The notes: generated from the letters alone by a model not told the origin. Positions 17,222 through 27,413 are shown, counted from the first letter of the stretch. The stretch is DNA of 52,751 nucleotides from Fimadaptatus sp948467645 (GCA_948467645.1 CAOKFD010000015.1:1-52751), one strand, 5' to 3'. Translations and numbers: made by a program.

Positions 17222-17263
17222 AAAAAGCGCGCGGAGGGAATTGCTTCCTCCACGCGCTTTTTG
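17222..17263 (-). terminator. Terminator of the glycerol-3-phosphate operon
   Basis: An almost perfect stem AAAAAGCGCG-C-GGAGG / CCTCC-A-CGCGCTTTTT; both strands end in a U-rich arm. It stands 17 bases after the DUF1667 stop. Confidence 0.85.
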
Positions 17264-17280
17264 CGTAGCCTTTAACCAGA

Positions 17281-17643
17281 TCAGACCTTATCCACGTTGC
17301 GGGTGGCAACCAGATCAACGCCGGTCGAGCAGATGTCCTTTATAACCACGTCGCCGATTGCAACGGGCGCTTCGATGCGGCAGGCGCGGATGGCCTTCAA
17401 TGCCTGCGGTATCATCGACTTGGGGATTACATTGGCGGTCTTGACCGAGCACATATTGAGCTTGCCGCCGCTTACGAACACGCTGGACGTTACGGTGCGC
17501 ATGGGGTTAATGAACTCCTGATGCGCATACTTTGCGCCGCGCGGGCAGGTATTGCCCGTGACGCCAATATCGTCGCCGTCGCGCGTAACGGTAAGGCGGC
17601 AGCCCATCGGGCATACTATACATGTCATTTCACGAGTTTCCAT
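17281..17643 (-). CDS. DUF1667 domain protein (glycerol-3-phosphate dehydrogenase partner)
   Basis: A 120-aa protein of the DUF1667 family. N-terminal cysteines in TCIVCPMGCRL and a fourth in GNTCPRGAKYA suggest bound iron-sulfur or zinc. The family is found almost always next to GlpA-like and GlpB-like flavoproteins, as here: it starts 12 bases after the 413-aa FAD protein. It may pass electrons from the dehydrogenase to an acceptor, taking the role of GlpC (inference). A terminator follows directly. Confidence 0.9.
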   Translation of the reverse strand: METREMTCIVCPMGCRLTVTRDGDDIGVTGNTCPRGAKYAHQEFINPMRTVTSSVFVSGGKLNMCSVKTANVIPKSMIPQALKAIRACRIEAPVAIGDVVIKDICSTGVDLVATRNVDKV

Positions 17644-17655
17644 ATGCGCGCCTCC

Positions 17656-18897
17656 TTACGCCTGACCGGCGCATATCTCTATGTCGCTGCCCGCCGGTAT
17701 TTCGACCGTTACCTTTTCCATTTCGCCCGGTGTCATAATCTGCTTTTTGCGCGAGACCAGCTCCACGCCGCCGCACTTGACGGTCAGGCGCGCGGGCTTC
17801 ACCACGCCGCCCACGCGGAAGTAAAAGTCGATCTTGCCGCTCGCGTCTGCGCTCAGGCGCTGCGGCACCACGTAGCGCACGCTGCCTGCGGGCTTTACGC
17901 GGCGCTCGGACGGCTTGCCCTCGGCCTTGCCCAGCGCATACGCCGCCGCGGACTGACCCGCGAGTATGGCCTCGGCGCTGACGTTATCGACCAGATCGTG
18001 TACGTGCAATACGTTTCCGCACGCGAACACGCCGGGTATGGAGGTCTGACGCGTCTCGTCAACCACAGCGCCCGAAGTCACGGGATCCATCTCGATGCCC
18101 GCCGCGCGGCTCAGCTCGTTTTCGGGTATCAGGCCGACCGACAGAAGCAGCGTGTCGCACTCGATGTCGAACTCGGTGCCGGGTATGGGCGCGCGCGTCG
18201 CGGGATTCACCTCGGCGATGGTCACGCCGGTCACGCGCTCGCGGCCGTGTATGGCGGTCACGGTGTGGTTAAAGCGCAGCGGAATGTCGTTATCAACGAG
18301 GCACTGCACTATATTGCGGTTGAGTCCGGAGGAGTACGGCATAAGCTCGCACACCATCTTGACCTCAGCGCCCTCCCACGTCATGCGGCGCGCCATTATA
18401 AGGCCGATGTCGCCCGAGCCGAGGATTACCACCTTGCGGCCGGGCAGATACCCTTCCATATTGCACAGGCGCTGTGCGCAGCCCGCGGTGTATACGCCCG
18501 CCGGGCGGGTGCCGGGTATGTTGAGCGCGCCGCGGGTGCGTTCGCGGCAACCCATAGCCAGCACGACCGCGCCCGCAGTCAGCGTCATGAGACCCCTGCT
18601 GGCACACATGGCCGTCACCACGCGCTCATTGGATACTTCCAGCACCATTGTGTCGGTAAGTACTTCTATATCGGTCTTTTTAAGCTCGGCTATGAACCTG
18701 CCCGCGTATTCGGGGCCGGTCAGCTCCTCGCCGAAGAAGTGCAGGCCGAAGCCGTTATGTATGCACTGCTGAAGTATGCCGCCCAGATCGTGATCGCGCT
18801 CCAGAACCAGCACCTTCGCGCCCGCCTTGTGCGCCTCCAGCGCCGCCGCCAGACCCGCCGGGCCGCCGCCTACCACGATTACATCATAGTCATTCAT
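17656..18897 (-). CDS. FAD/NAD(P)-dependent oxidoreductase (GlpB-like subunit)
   Basis: A 413-aa pyridine nucleotide-disulfide-type flavoprotein. FAD motif IVVGGGPAGLAAALEAH at the N-terminus, the ATG/GCRERTR loop (VVLAMGCRERTRGALNIPG), a second dinucleotide site VVILGSGDIGLIMARRMTW, and the C-terminal FAD motif TSIPGVFACGNVLHV. No redox-active CxxC is visible. It overlaps the GlpA-like gene by eight bases and precedes the DUF1667 gene, the standard clostridial trio that oxidises glycerol-3-phosphate anaerobically. Confidence 0.88.
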   Translation of the reverse strand: MNDYDVIVVGGGPAGLAAALEAHKAGAKVLVLERDHDLGGILQQCIHNGFGLHFFGEELTGPEYAGRFIAELKKTDIEVLTDTMVLEVSNERVVTAMCASRGLMTLTAGAVVLAMGCRERTRGALNIPGTRPAGVYTAGCAQRLCNMEGYLPGRKVVILGSGDIGLIMARRMTWEGAEVKMVCELMPYSSGLNRNIVQCLVDNDIPLRFNHTVTAIHGRERVTGVTIAEVNPATRAPIPGTEFDIECDTLLLSVGLIPENELSRAAGIEMDPVTSGAVVDETRQTSIPGVFACGNVLHVHDLVDNVSAEAILAGQSAAAYALGKAEGKPSERRVKPAGSVRYVVPQRLSADASGKIDFYFRVGGVVKPARLTVKCGGVELVSRKKQIMTPGEMEKVTVEIPAGSDIEICAGQA

Positions 18898-20344
18898 GAC
18901 CCTTGACCTCCCCCAGTTTTCCGGCCACCATGTACGACTTGCCGCCGAACTTGGTCAGGCTCTCGGTGGGTACGCCCAGCTCGCGGCTGAGTATCTCCAT
19001 AACGCGCGGCGCGCAGAAGCCGCCCTGGCAGCGCCCCATGCCCGCGCGGGTGCGGCGCTTTACGCCGTCAACCGTGGTCGCGCCGCGATGTATCGCGTCC
19101 ACGATCTCGGCCTCGGTCACGGTTTCGCAGCGGCAGATTATGCGGCCGTAGAGCGGGTTGCGCTTGTACGCCTCGGCGCGCTCCTCCGCGTCCATCTGGC
19201 GGAAGGGCTTGGCGTGTTCGCGTACATAAATTGCGTCGGCGCGCTCTGCGGTATCCGCGCCCGCTTTCTTAATAAGTCCGCGCACATACTCGGCTATGGC
19301 CGGCGCGCTGGACAGGCCGGGCGAGCAGATGCCCGCGGCGTGTATGAAGCGCGCGTTTTTGTCGCTGGGACGGATTATGAAGTCGCCCGTGGAGGGCTGC
19401 GCGCGCACGCCCGCGAACGAGGTGATTACCTGACGCAGGTTGAGCGTGGGCACAGATTTAAGCGAGAACTTCTTCAGTTCAGCCAGTCCTTCGGGTGTTG
19501 TCTGGGTGTCGTTCTTTTCCGCCTTGTCCTGCGCGGTCGGGCCGGCGAATATGTTGCCATCCACAGTGGGCGAAACCAGCACGCCCTTGCCCAGCTTGCT
19601 GGGGGTCTGGAATATGACCGTGCCCACGCACAGCGCCTGCTTGTCCAGCAGCATGTATTCGCCCTTGCGGGGGCTGATGGTGAAGCTGTCGTCGCCTATC
19701 AGGCGCGCAACCTCGTCGGCGTATACGCCCGCCGCGTTGACGACGTACTTGGCGCTGACCGAAGTGCCGTCCTCAAACTTGACGGTGAACTCATCGTTCG
19801 CATAATCGATTGCAACCGCGCGCTTGCGCAGAAGTATATCAGCGCCGTTTGCGCGCGCGTTCTCGCTCATCGCGATTGTCAGTTCATAGGGACAGGTAAT
19901 GCCCGCCGTGGGCGCCCACAGCGCCGCAGTCACGTCGTCCGACAGCTTGGGTTCCATCTCTCGCGCACGCTCGCCCGAGATTATCTCAAGCCCCGGCACA
20001 CCGTTGGCTCTGCCGCGCTCCAGCAGGTTGTTAAGCTCCTTTTCGTCCTCCTCGCCAAACGCGATAACGAACGAACCCACGCGCAAAAGCGGCACGTTCA
20101 GGCTTTCGCACACATCGTCGAACATCTCGTTGCCGCGCACGTTGAGCTTTGCCATAAGCGTGCCCGGCACACAGTCGTATCCCGCATGGACTATGGCGCT
20201 GTTGGCACGGCTTGCGCCCATCGCCACGTCGTCGCACGCATCGCTGAGCGCGATTTTTAGCCCGGTATGCGACAGCTCGCGCGCTATCGCGCAGCCGGTA
20301 ACGCCCGCGCCGATTATCAGCACGTCGTACTGATCCTTCCGCAT
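18890..20344 (-). CDS. glpA: Anaerobic glycerol-3-phosphate dehydrogenase, GlpA-like, with BFD-type 2Fe-2S domain
   Basis: A 484-aa FAD-dependent oxidase/dehydrogenase. The N-terminal DAO domain begins YDVLIIGAGVTGCAIAREL; the C-terminal part (about residues 395-450) is a BFD-like [2Fe-2S] domain with cysteines in IICRCETVTEAEIV and GMGRCQGGFC. It would convert glycerol-3-phosphate to dihydroxyacetone phosphate. I chose the ATG at 20344 with GGAGGGG about seven bases upstream; the 27 codons farther up include the leader terminator tail. Upstream lie a terminator-like hairpin and glpP, suggesting antitermination control. Confidence 0.88.
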   Translation of the reverse strand: MRKDQYDVLIIGAGVTGCAIARELSHTGLKIALSDACDDVAMGASRANSAIVHAGYDCVPGTLMAKLNVRGNEMFDDVCESLNVPLLRVGSFVIAFGEEDEKELNNLLERGRANGVPGLEIISGERAREMEPKLSDDVTAALWAPTAGITCPYELTIAMSENARANGADILLRKRAVAIDYANDEFTVKFEDGTSVSAKYVVNAAGVYADEVARLIGDDSFTISPRKGEYMLLDKQALCVGTVIFQTPSKLGKGVLVSPTVDGNIFAGPTAQDKAEKNDTQTTPEGLAELKKFSLKSVPTLNLRQVITSFAGVRAQPSTGDFIIRPSDKNARFIHAAGICSPGLSSAPAIAEYVRGLIKKAGADTAERADAIYVREHAKPFRQMDAEERAEAYKRNPLYGRIICRCETVTEAEIVDAIHRGATTVDGVKRRTRAGMGRCQGGFCAPRVMEILSRELGVPTESLTKFGGKSYMVAGKLGEVKGHE

Positions 20345-20403
20345 TGTATTCCCCTCCGCATAAATAATACCAGTCCTCCGCCGCGCCCCCGCGCGGTATG
20401 GAC

Positions 20404-20452
20404 AGAAAAAAGCCATGGCAAACAAACCGCTTGCGCGGGTCTGCCACGGCTT
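20404..20452 (-). terminator. Terminator between glpP and glpA, candidate GlpP antitermination site
   Basis: Minus-strand stem AAGCC-G-TGGCA / TGCCA-T-GGCTT with a GC-rich loop and a TTTTTTCTG tail. It ends about 60 bases before the glpA ATG and lies after a candidate promoter at 20503-20532, so it sits in the glpA leader, as the GlpP-controlled terminators of Bacillus glp genes do. It may equally just end glpP. Confidence 0.7.
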
Positions 20453-20502
20453 CTCTTAATCTCTGCCATGTGCCTTTTATTTTACGACATGGCCGTTTGA
20501 TT

Positions 20503-20532
20503 AGTGTATGTAACGGGTAATGTATATGTTAA
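20503..20532 (-). promoter_or_regulatory. Candidate promoter of the glpA operon
   Basis: Minus strand: TTAACA (20527-20532), 18 bases, TACACT (20503-20508), immediately after the glpP stop. Four to five of six bases match at each box. Confidence 0.5.
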
Positions 20533-20534
20533 CA

Positions 20535-21113
20535 TTAGCATAGTGTGAAATTTTTATCCCAGAGTTCGGGACAGCTGGTGGATACCGCCGCCGCGCCCGC
20601 CTGAAGCGCCTGATTTACCTCCTGCGCGGTTGTCACCATTCCGCCCGCGATTACGGGGATAGTCAGCTCGCAGCGCATGAAGCTTATCGCCTTTGGCGCA
20701 AGTCCGGGCAATACCTCAACCATGTCGCACTCCGAGTTTTTGATAAGCCTTACGCCGTTTATAAGGCTCTGCGAATCCATCAGGAACATGCGCTGTACGG
20801 TGCTCAGTCCCCGCTCGGCCGCCCGCCTTATAAGCGGCGCGCGCGTGGATATTATGCCGTCCGGACGTATCGCCTGGGCGCAGAAGTCCACCGCCGCCGC
20901 GTCCTTGCCCAGCCCTTCGCACAGGTCTATATGCAAAAACACGCGCTTGCCCCGCGCCTTTATGCGCTCTACGCGCCTGTCAAGCCCAATAAGCCCGCCG
21001 CCCAGCAGGAATATCACCCGCGCGGGAGATTCGCACGCGCGCGCGATCCCGTCGTCGTCCCGCACGGCGGCAATCACGCGGCAGGCCGCAATTTCATCGA
21101 TAATGGAGTTCAA
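20535..21113 (-). CDS. glpP: Glycerol-3-phosphate responsive antiterminator
   Basis: A 192-aa GlpP-family protein (TIM-barrel-like RNA-binding antiterminator that responds to glycerol-3-phosphate). Recognisable segments are VIAAVRDDDGIARACESPARVIFLLGGGL split over two strands, KRVFLHIDLCEGLGKD, AIRPDGIISTRAPLI, LPGLAPKAI and TIPVIAGGMVTT near the C-terminus. The likely start is TTG at 21113, with GCGGAGG eight bases upstream; the upstream ATG at 21176 has no RBS. Its place directly in front of the glpA-type operon supports the assignment. Confidence 0.88.
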   Translation of the reverse strand: MNSIIDEIAACRVIAAVRDDDGIARACESPARVIFLLGGGLIGLDRRVERIKARGKRVFLHIDLCEGLGKDAAAVDFCAQAIRPDGIISTRAPLIRRAAERGLSTVQRMFLMDSQSLINGVRLIKNSECDMVEVLPGLAPKAISFMRCELTIPVIAGGMVTTAQEVNQALQAGAAAVSTSCPELWDKNFTLC

Positions 21114-21184
21114 AACCGACACCTCCGCAATTCGCGCGCCAAAACGCGGCGCGCGGCGGCATAGCTGCCGCCGCACATATTATA

Positions 21185-21364
21185 TCAGATCGCGCGCCGT
21201 CTGTCATCACGCTTTTGCCCCGCGCAGGAGGCGCAGCCCGAACACGCCGAGCAGCCCCCGCAGCCGCAGCAGCCCCCGCGCGCGCGCCTTTTGCGTATGC
21301 GCCGCACCGCAAGGTACATAAGCGCGATAAGCGCAATTCCGATTGCCGTATCGGCGATATTCAT
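21185..21364 (-). CDS. FeoB-associated Cys-rich membrane protein
   Basis: A 59-aa small protein. ATG at 21364, 12 bases after the feoB stop; stop at 21185. The N-terminus is a membrane helix (IADTAIGIALIALMYLAV) followed by a basic stretch (RRIRKRRAR) and a tail with eight cysteines (GGCCGCGGCSACSGCASC). This layout is that of the FeoB-associated family (PF12669), which accompanies FeoB in Clostridia and is thought to help Fe2+ transport or cluster insertion, though proof is lacking. It is the last gene of the feoA-feoB operon. Confidence 0.9.
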   Translation of the reverse strand: MNIADTAIGIALIALMYLAVRRIRKRRARGGCCGCGGCSACSGCASCAGQKRDDRRRAI

Positions 21365-21376
21365 AATATCATCACC

Positions 21377-23395
21377 TCAGCCCAGGCCCAGCAGCATACC
21401 GCCCTGATATACAATCAGCGCAACTATGTAGGCGACCAGCGTTTGGAAGCCGCCCGCCATAAGCGCGCCGCGCGTACTGCCCCATTCGCGCCTGACCGCC
21501 GCGAACGTAGCCACGCACGGCATGTACAAAAGCACAAACGCAAGGAACGAGGACGCGGCAAGCGGCGTAAACAGCTGCGGCAGCATGCCCTCCACATTGT
21601 CGCCCGCGCGCAGCAGCACGCTCAGCGTGGATATTACGGTCTCCTTGGCGGTAAAGCCGGTTATAAGCGCCGTGGCCGCGCGCCAGTCGGCAAAGCCCAG
21701 GGGCCTAAATATAACCGCCACGAATGAGCCTATCGCGGCCAGCATACTTTGCGAGGAATCATCGATAAAGTTAAAGCGGCCGTCAAAGCTCTGCAGGAAC
21801 CATATTATTACCGACGCAAGGAATATTATCGTAAACGCGCGCTCCAGAAAATCGCGCGCCTTGTCCCACATGAGCATCAGCACCGATTTAAGCGACGGGA
21901 AGCGGTACACCGGCAGTTCCATTACAAACGGCACCGAATTGCCCTTGAACGCGAACCTTTTTAGAAGCAGTCCGCATACGACGGCCACCGCCATGCCGCC
22001 AAAGTACAGCGCGATCATGACCAGCATACTGTGCCCAGGGAAAAACGCCGCCGAAAACGCCGCGTATATGGGCACCTTGGCCGAGCAGGACATAAACGGC
22101 GTAAGCAGCATCGTCATCTTGCGGTCGCGCTCGCTGGCCAGCGTGCGGCAGCTCATTATCGCGGGCACAGAGCAGCCGAAGCCTATCAGCATGGGCACGA
22201 ACGAGCGCCCGCTCAGGCCGATCTTTCTTAAAAGCGAATCCATTACAAACGCCACGCGCGCCATATAGCCACTGTCCTCCAACATGGACAGGAAGAAGAA
22301 CAGCACCACTATAACCGGCAGGAAGCTAAGCACAGAGCCGACGCCGTTAAACACGCCGTCGATAATAAGCGAGTGCATCCAATCGGACGTGCCCGCACGC
22401 GTAAGCGCCGCGTCGGTCACGGCGGTCAGCTTGTTTATGCCGGCCTCCATAAGGTCGGACAGCGTGCCGCCAATCGGGCCGAACGTCAGATAGAATATAA
22501 GTATCATTATGGCCGCGAACACGGGCAGCGCCCAGATTTTATGCGTCAACACGGAATCGATTTTTTCCGTGCGCACGCGCTCGCGCGAGTGCCCGCCTTT
22601 TTTGAGATACTTTGCGCATATGCCCTCTATATATTGATAGCGCATGTCGGCGGTCGCGGCCTCGCGGTCGGTGCCCAGATCGTGCTCCATCTCGTCCACT
22701 ATGTGTTCCAGCACATGGCGGTCGTCCTCGGGCAGGTTTATCTTCTTTTCCAGCGCCGCGTCGCCCTCGATCAGCTTTACCGCGGCAAAGCGCGGCGGAT
22801 AGCCTATGTCGCGCGCATGGTCCTCTATAAGGTGCGCGACCGAGTGTACCGCCTTATGCACCGCGCCGGTGCAAAAGTCGAGCCGCTGTCTGGGCGTGCC
22901 GTTATTTACCGCGTCCAATACGGCATTTATCAGATCCTCTATGCCCTCGTTTTTGCTGGCCGATATGGGCAGTATGTGCACGCCCAGCTCCTTTTCCAGG
23001 CCGGGTATGTCTATGGACGTGCCCGAAGCCTGCACCTCGTCCATCATGTTAAGCGCAATGACCATGGGACGGCCCAGCTCCATTAGCTGCAGCGTAAGGT
23101 ACAGATTGCGCTCCAGATTGGTCGCGTCGACTATGTTTATTATCGCGGCGGGCTGCTGCTCCAGCACGAAATCGCGCGCCACTATTTCCTCCGCCGTGTA
23201 GGGCGACAGCGAGTATATGCCCGGCAAATCGACCACGATTAGATCGTCGTGCCCGCGCACCACGCCCTCCTTGCCCTCTACCGTCACGCCCGGGAAGTTG
23301 CCCACGTGCTGATTGGAGCCGGTAAGCTGGTTAAACAGCGTGGTTTTGCCGCAATTTTGATTGCCCATAAGCGCGGCTTTTTTTACATTGGCCAT
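21377..23395 (-). CDS. feoB: Ferrous iron transport protein B
   Basis: A 672-aa membrane Fe2+ transporter with N-terminal G domain. G1 GNQNCGKTTLF (residues 12-22), G2 around VGNFPGVTVE, G3 VVDLPGIYSL, G4 ALNMMDEV, then a helical GDI-like spacer (to about 270) and a C-terminal polytopic part with the two Gate repeats (GFGCSVPAIMSCRTL, and near PCVATFAAV) containing conserved cysteines thought to line the pore. GGGAGGG lies about ten bases before the ATG. The order feoA-feoB-Cys-rich protein and the palindromic operator in front of feoA indicate iron-dependent control. Confidence 0.95.
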   Translation of the reverse strand: MANVKKAALMGNQNCGKTTLFNQLTGSNQHVGNFPGVTVEGKEGVVRGHDDLIVVDLPGIYSLSPYTAEEIVARDFVLEQQPAAIINIVDATNLERNLYLTLQLMELGRPMVIALNMMDEVQASGTSIDIPGLEKELGVHILPISASKNEGIEDLINAVLDAVNNGTPRQRLDFCTGAVHKAVHSVAHLIEDHARDIGYPPRFAAVKLIEGDAALEKKINLPEDDRHVLEHIVDEMEHDLGTDREAATADMRYQYIEGICAKYLKKGGHSRERVRTEKIDSVLTHKIWALPVFAAIMILIFYLTFGPIGGTLSDLMEAGINKLTAVTDAALTRAGTSDWMHSLIIDGVFNGVGSVLSFLPVIVVLFFFLSMLEDSGYMARVAFVMDSLLRKIGLSGRSFVPMLIGFGCSVPAIMSCRTLASERDRKMTMLLTPFMSCSAKVPIYAAFSAAFFPGHSMLVMIALYFGGMAVAVVCGLLLKRFAFKGNSVPFVMELPVYRFPSLKSVLMLMWDKARDFLERAFTIIFLASVIIWFLQSFDGRFNFIDDSSQSMLAAIGSFVAVIFRPLGFADWRAATALITGFTAKETVISTLSVLLRAGDNVEGMLPQLFTPLAASSFLAFVLLYMPCVATFAAVRREWGSTRGALMAGGFQTLVAYIVALIVYQGGMLLGLG

Positions 23396-23419
23396 AATTT
23401 ACACCCTCCCCCGCGCGTT

Positions 23420-23650
23420 TCAGTCGTTTACGGGTTCAACTTCTATGTTGTTGCCCTCATCCACGCGCAGCGTAAGCTCGTATCCCCTCAACGACAGATC
23501 CATAGGACCGCCCATGGGCGCGAACTTATTCACGCGCACGCGCGTATGCGGCGTAAGCCCCATGTCCAGCAGTCTGCGCCTTAGCGCGCCTTCGCCGCCC
23601 ACGGAGGTTATTATGCACTCCCGGCCCGCCTTCATATCGCCCAGCTTCAT
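23420..23650 (-). CDS. feoA: FeoA family protein
   Basis: A 76-aa SH3-like cytosolic protein that supports FeoB. It reads KLGDMKAGRECIITSVGGEG, then RRRLLDMGLTPHTRV and LSLRGYELTLR, all typical of FeoA. I chose the ATG at 23650 with GGGAGGGGG about ten bases upstream. The longer frame to 23743 includes the -10 box and operator and cannot be translated from the visible promoter. feoB begins 24 bases downstream. Confidence 0.92.
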   Translation of the reverse strand: MKLGDMKAGRECIITSVGGEGALRRRLLDMGLTPHTRVRVNKFAPMGGPMDLSLRGYELTLRVDEGNNIEVEPVND

Positions 23651-23698
23651 ATAAACCTTATCCCCCTCCCGGCTAACCGGAGTCGATTTTTTGCTCAA

Positions 23699-23714
23699 GT
23701 TAGCATCAGCTAAC
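23699..23714. promoter_or_regulatory. Palindromic operator at the feo transcription start
   Basis: GTTAGC-ATCA-GCTAAC, a perfect 6-bp inverted repeat directly downstream of the -10 box. It resembles half-sites of DtxR/IdeR/MntR-type boxes (TTAGG..CTAA) more than a Fur box. A repressor here would block RNA polymerase. Confidence 0.6.
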
Positions 23715-23743
23715 ATTATACTCACGCTCCTGCGCGCTGTCAA
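23715..23743 (-). promoter_or_regulatory. Consensus promoter of the feo operon
   Basis: Minus strand: perfect TTGACA (23738-23743), 17 bases, perfect TATAAT (23715-23720). So strong a promoter needs a repressor, which fits the adjoining palindrome. Confidence 0.9.
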
Positions 23744-23833
23744 TGCGTTTTAAAATTATTTGTCGCATAATGTAGGCGCGTGCACGTCTTTTAACCAAAG
23801 TATATACCCCTGCACAAAGCGCGCATTCCGGGC

Positions 23834-23880
23834 AAAAAAAGCGCAGGGACGGCGCCGCCGCGTCGGCGGGCCTTCCCTGC
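23834..23880 (-). terminator. Terminator of the acyl-CoA synthetase gene
   Basis: Stem GCAGGGA / TCCCTGC enclosing a second GC-rich hairpin, followed on the minus strand by seven U. It lies 26 bases after the stop at 23907. Confidence 0.9.
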
Positions 23881-23906
23881 ATAAATAACATCACCATTCG
23901 CGCTTG

Positions 23907-25613
<1,707 letters not shown>

Positions 25614-25669
25614 ACGGCACCTCTCCTTTAATATCGTTTTTCATATGCCCGCGCGGCTGATTAAGTAAT

Positions 25670-25952
25670 AAAAAAAGCCTTCCGTCTCCGAACATTCAGA
25701 GACGAAAGGCCTGTGCCTTGCGCGGTACCACTCTGCTTGGAATAAGATTCCAGCTCATACAGGTTCGCGGAGACGAATCTCCTAAACCCTGATCCGCTAA
25801 CGGGGATCGGCCGCAGTTTTCTGTGCTCAGGAGCGAGCTTCAACGCCTTTGGAATACCGCCTTGCACCAAACGGCAGCTCTCTGAATCCCTTGTGCGTTT
25901 ACTGTTCTCCGTCATCGCGATATTCCGATACGCGCCAGCGCGCGTTCGATTG
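25670..25952 (-). promoter_or_regulatory. T-box leader upstream of the acyl-CoA synthetase gene
   Basis: The minus-strand transcript contains the T-box sequence AGAGTGGTACCGCG (25721-25734), whose UGG-type bulge pairs with uncharged tRNA. Upstream is Stem I: lower helix GGAG/CTCC, AGTA facing GAA (S-turn), upper helix ACGC/GCGT and AGAGAG plus GGTG distal-loop motifs. The specifier side reads TGAAGCTCG: CTC (Leu) has the usual 3' purine; GCT (Ala) follows GAA directly. The terminator (25677-25712) has a 15-bp stem ending in seven U. The ATG lies 57 bases further on. Confidence 0.92.
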
Positions 25953-25958
25953 CACATA

Positions 25959-25987
25959 ATTATACATATGTGATGCGCCGCTGTCAA
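25959..25987 (-). promoter_or_regulatory. Consensus promoter of the T-box transcript
   Basis: Minus strand: perfect TTGACA (25982-25987), 17 bases, perfect TATAAT (25959-25964). Confidence 0.9.
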
Positions 25988-26164
25988 GGGCATCATACAT
26001 CATTTAACGATTATCGCATAACAGCTTAAAAAAATATGGTCCACGTACATTCAGGTGCATTGTTTTCTAAAGGTTCGGAATGGTTTTGTATAAGTTTATG
26101 TAAGGCGCACGCCGCCGACAAATTTTCCGCACAGTCTTTCAATGATACTCTAATCCCATAGGCG

Positions 26165-26193
26165 TTGACAACTATGATGAGACATAATATAAT
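26165..26193 (+). promoter_or_regulatory. Consensus promoter of the DUF2974 gene
   Basis: Plus strand: perfect TTGACA (26165-26170), 17 bases, perfect TATAAT (26188-26193). The start codon is 60 bases downstream. Confidence 0.88.
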
Positions 26194-26253
26194 TCAGCCA
26201 AGCGGTAAGCATTTTTTCGCGCCCCTGCGCGACTACGAAACGGAGCAATCGCA

Positions 26254-27405
26254 ATGCAAAACATAATTGATTACCTCGACTGGCGCGGCGACGTGCCGTT
26301 TTCGGCTGCGCCGTTCAACCCGGTGGACAACCTTATTCTTTCCCAGTTTTCCTATATCAGTCTGGACGGCATAGCGCCCGGCACGATGCGCGATGTCGTG
26401 TCTGAACTTATAAAGCTGGGCCGCGTGCATGACAACAATCTGAAGCTTTCTAAGCGGCTGGCTGAATCGCGGCGCTTTGGCTCGGCGCGCGTATCGCACA
26501 GCATGGAGCTGTTCGACCCGAAGCTGGAGATGCAGTTCGGCGCGCTGGTCGTGGACACCGACGACGGCGCGACGTGCGTGGCGTTCCGCGGCACCGATGC
26601 GACGCTGGTGGGCTGGAAGGAGGACCTGAACATGTCCTTCTCCGAGGAAGTGCCATCGCAGGGCGCGGCGGTGCAGTTCTTAAACGACGGTCTGAGCGAA
26701 AACACGCGGCCGCTGCGCGTGATGGGCCACTCCAAGGGCGGCAATCTGGCGGTATACGCATCGGCGATGTGTCGGCGCGACGTTCAGGACAGAATCGTCG
26801 CGATATACAATAACGACGGGCCGGGGCTGTGCGATTCGGTCATGGCTTCCGAAGGTTATGCGCGCATAGAGTCGCGCGTAAGCACGTTTGTGCCGCAGTC
26901 GTCGGTCGTGGGTATGCTCATGAACCACACCGAAAATTATCAGGTGATTCACGCATACGGTGCGGAGGGCATAGAGCAGCACGACCCATACGTATGGGAT
27001 ACTCGCCGCGATAACTTCGTATGTGAAGGCGGACTAAGGCGCGGCAGCCTGTACACCGACCGCGCGATAAAGGAATGGCTGAAGGACATATCCAACGAGA
27101 AGCGCAAGGAGTTCATTGACGCGATATACAGCGTGCTTCAGGCGACGCACGCGCATACCGTGAGCGACCTCACATCGTCGTGGGCGCGCAGTTCGGTAGC
27201 CGTGATAAGCGCAATGGGCAAGCTGGAGCCCGAAACGCGCAAGCACATACACGCGGTCATAGGCGCGCTGATTTCGTCGTATGCAAAGACGATATTCTCC
27301 TTCCCGCAGGCGCAGGCAGAAACGGCCGATGTGCCCGCACAGGAGCCGGAAACGCCGACTGCCGCAGACTCAACCACTCCCGCGTGTGAAGCGCCCAAAG
27401 CTTAA
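26254..27405 (+). CDS. DUF2974 (Mbeg1-like) alpha/beta hydrolase
   Basis: A 383-aa protein of the DUF2974 family, which has a lipase-like alpha/beta-hydrolase fold. The nucleophile elbow is GHSKGGNLAVYA (Ser in G-x-S-x-G), preceded by the CVAFRGTD strand-loop that usually forms the oxyanion region; Asp and His partners probably lie in NNDGPGLCDS and near the HDPYVWD segment. There is no signal peptide. The last 40 residues are Pro/Ala/Glu-rich and probably disordered. The family often occurs in gut Clostridia and its substrate is unknown. GGAG is found nine bases upstream of the ATG. Confidence 0.88.
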   Translation: MQNIIDYLDWRGDVPFSAAPFNPVDNLILSQFSYISLDGIAPGTMRDVVSELIKLGRVHDNNLKLSKRLAESRRFGSARVSHSMELFDPKLEMQFGALVVDTDDGATCVAFRGTDATLVGWKEDLNMSFSEEVPSQGAAVQFLNDGLSENTRPLRVMGHSKGGNLAVYASAMCRRDVQDRIVAIYNNDGPGLCDSVMASEGYARIESRVSTFVPQSSVVGMLMNHTENYQVIHAYGAEGIEQHDPYVWDTRRDNFVCEGGLRRGSLYTDRAIKEWLKDISNEKRKEFIDAIYSVLQATHAHTVSDLTSSWARSSVAVISAMGKLEPETRKHIHAVIGALISSYAKTIFSFPQAQAETADVPAQEPETPTAADSTTPACEAPKA

Positions 27406-27413
27406 ACATCATT

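Noticed and set aside
17521..20260. Long plus-strand frames (461 and 454 codons) opposite the GlpA/GlpB-like genes
   Set aside because: Composition is antisense-like and lacks RBS and motifs; minus-strand genes have clear FAD and Fe-S motifs.
25661..25996. 111-codon minus-strand frame over the T-box
   Set aside because: The stretch is the T-box leader with terminator; the frame has no RBS and ignores the RNA structure.
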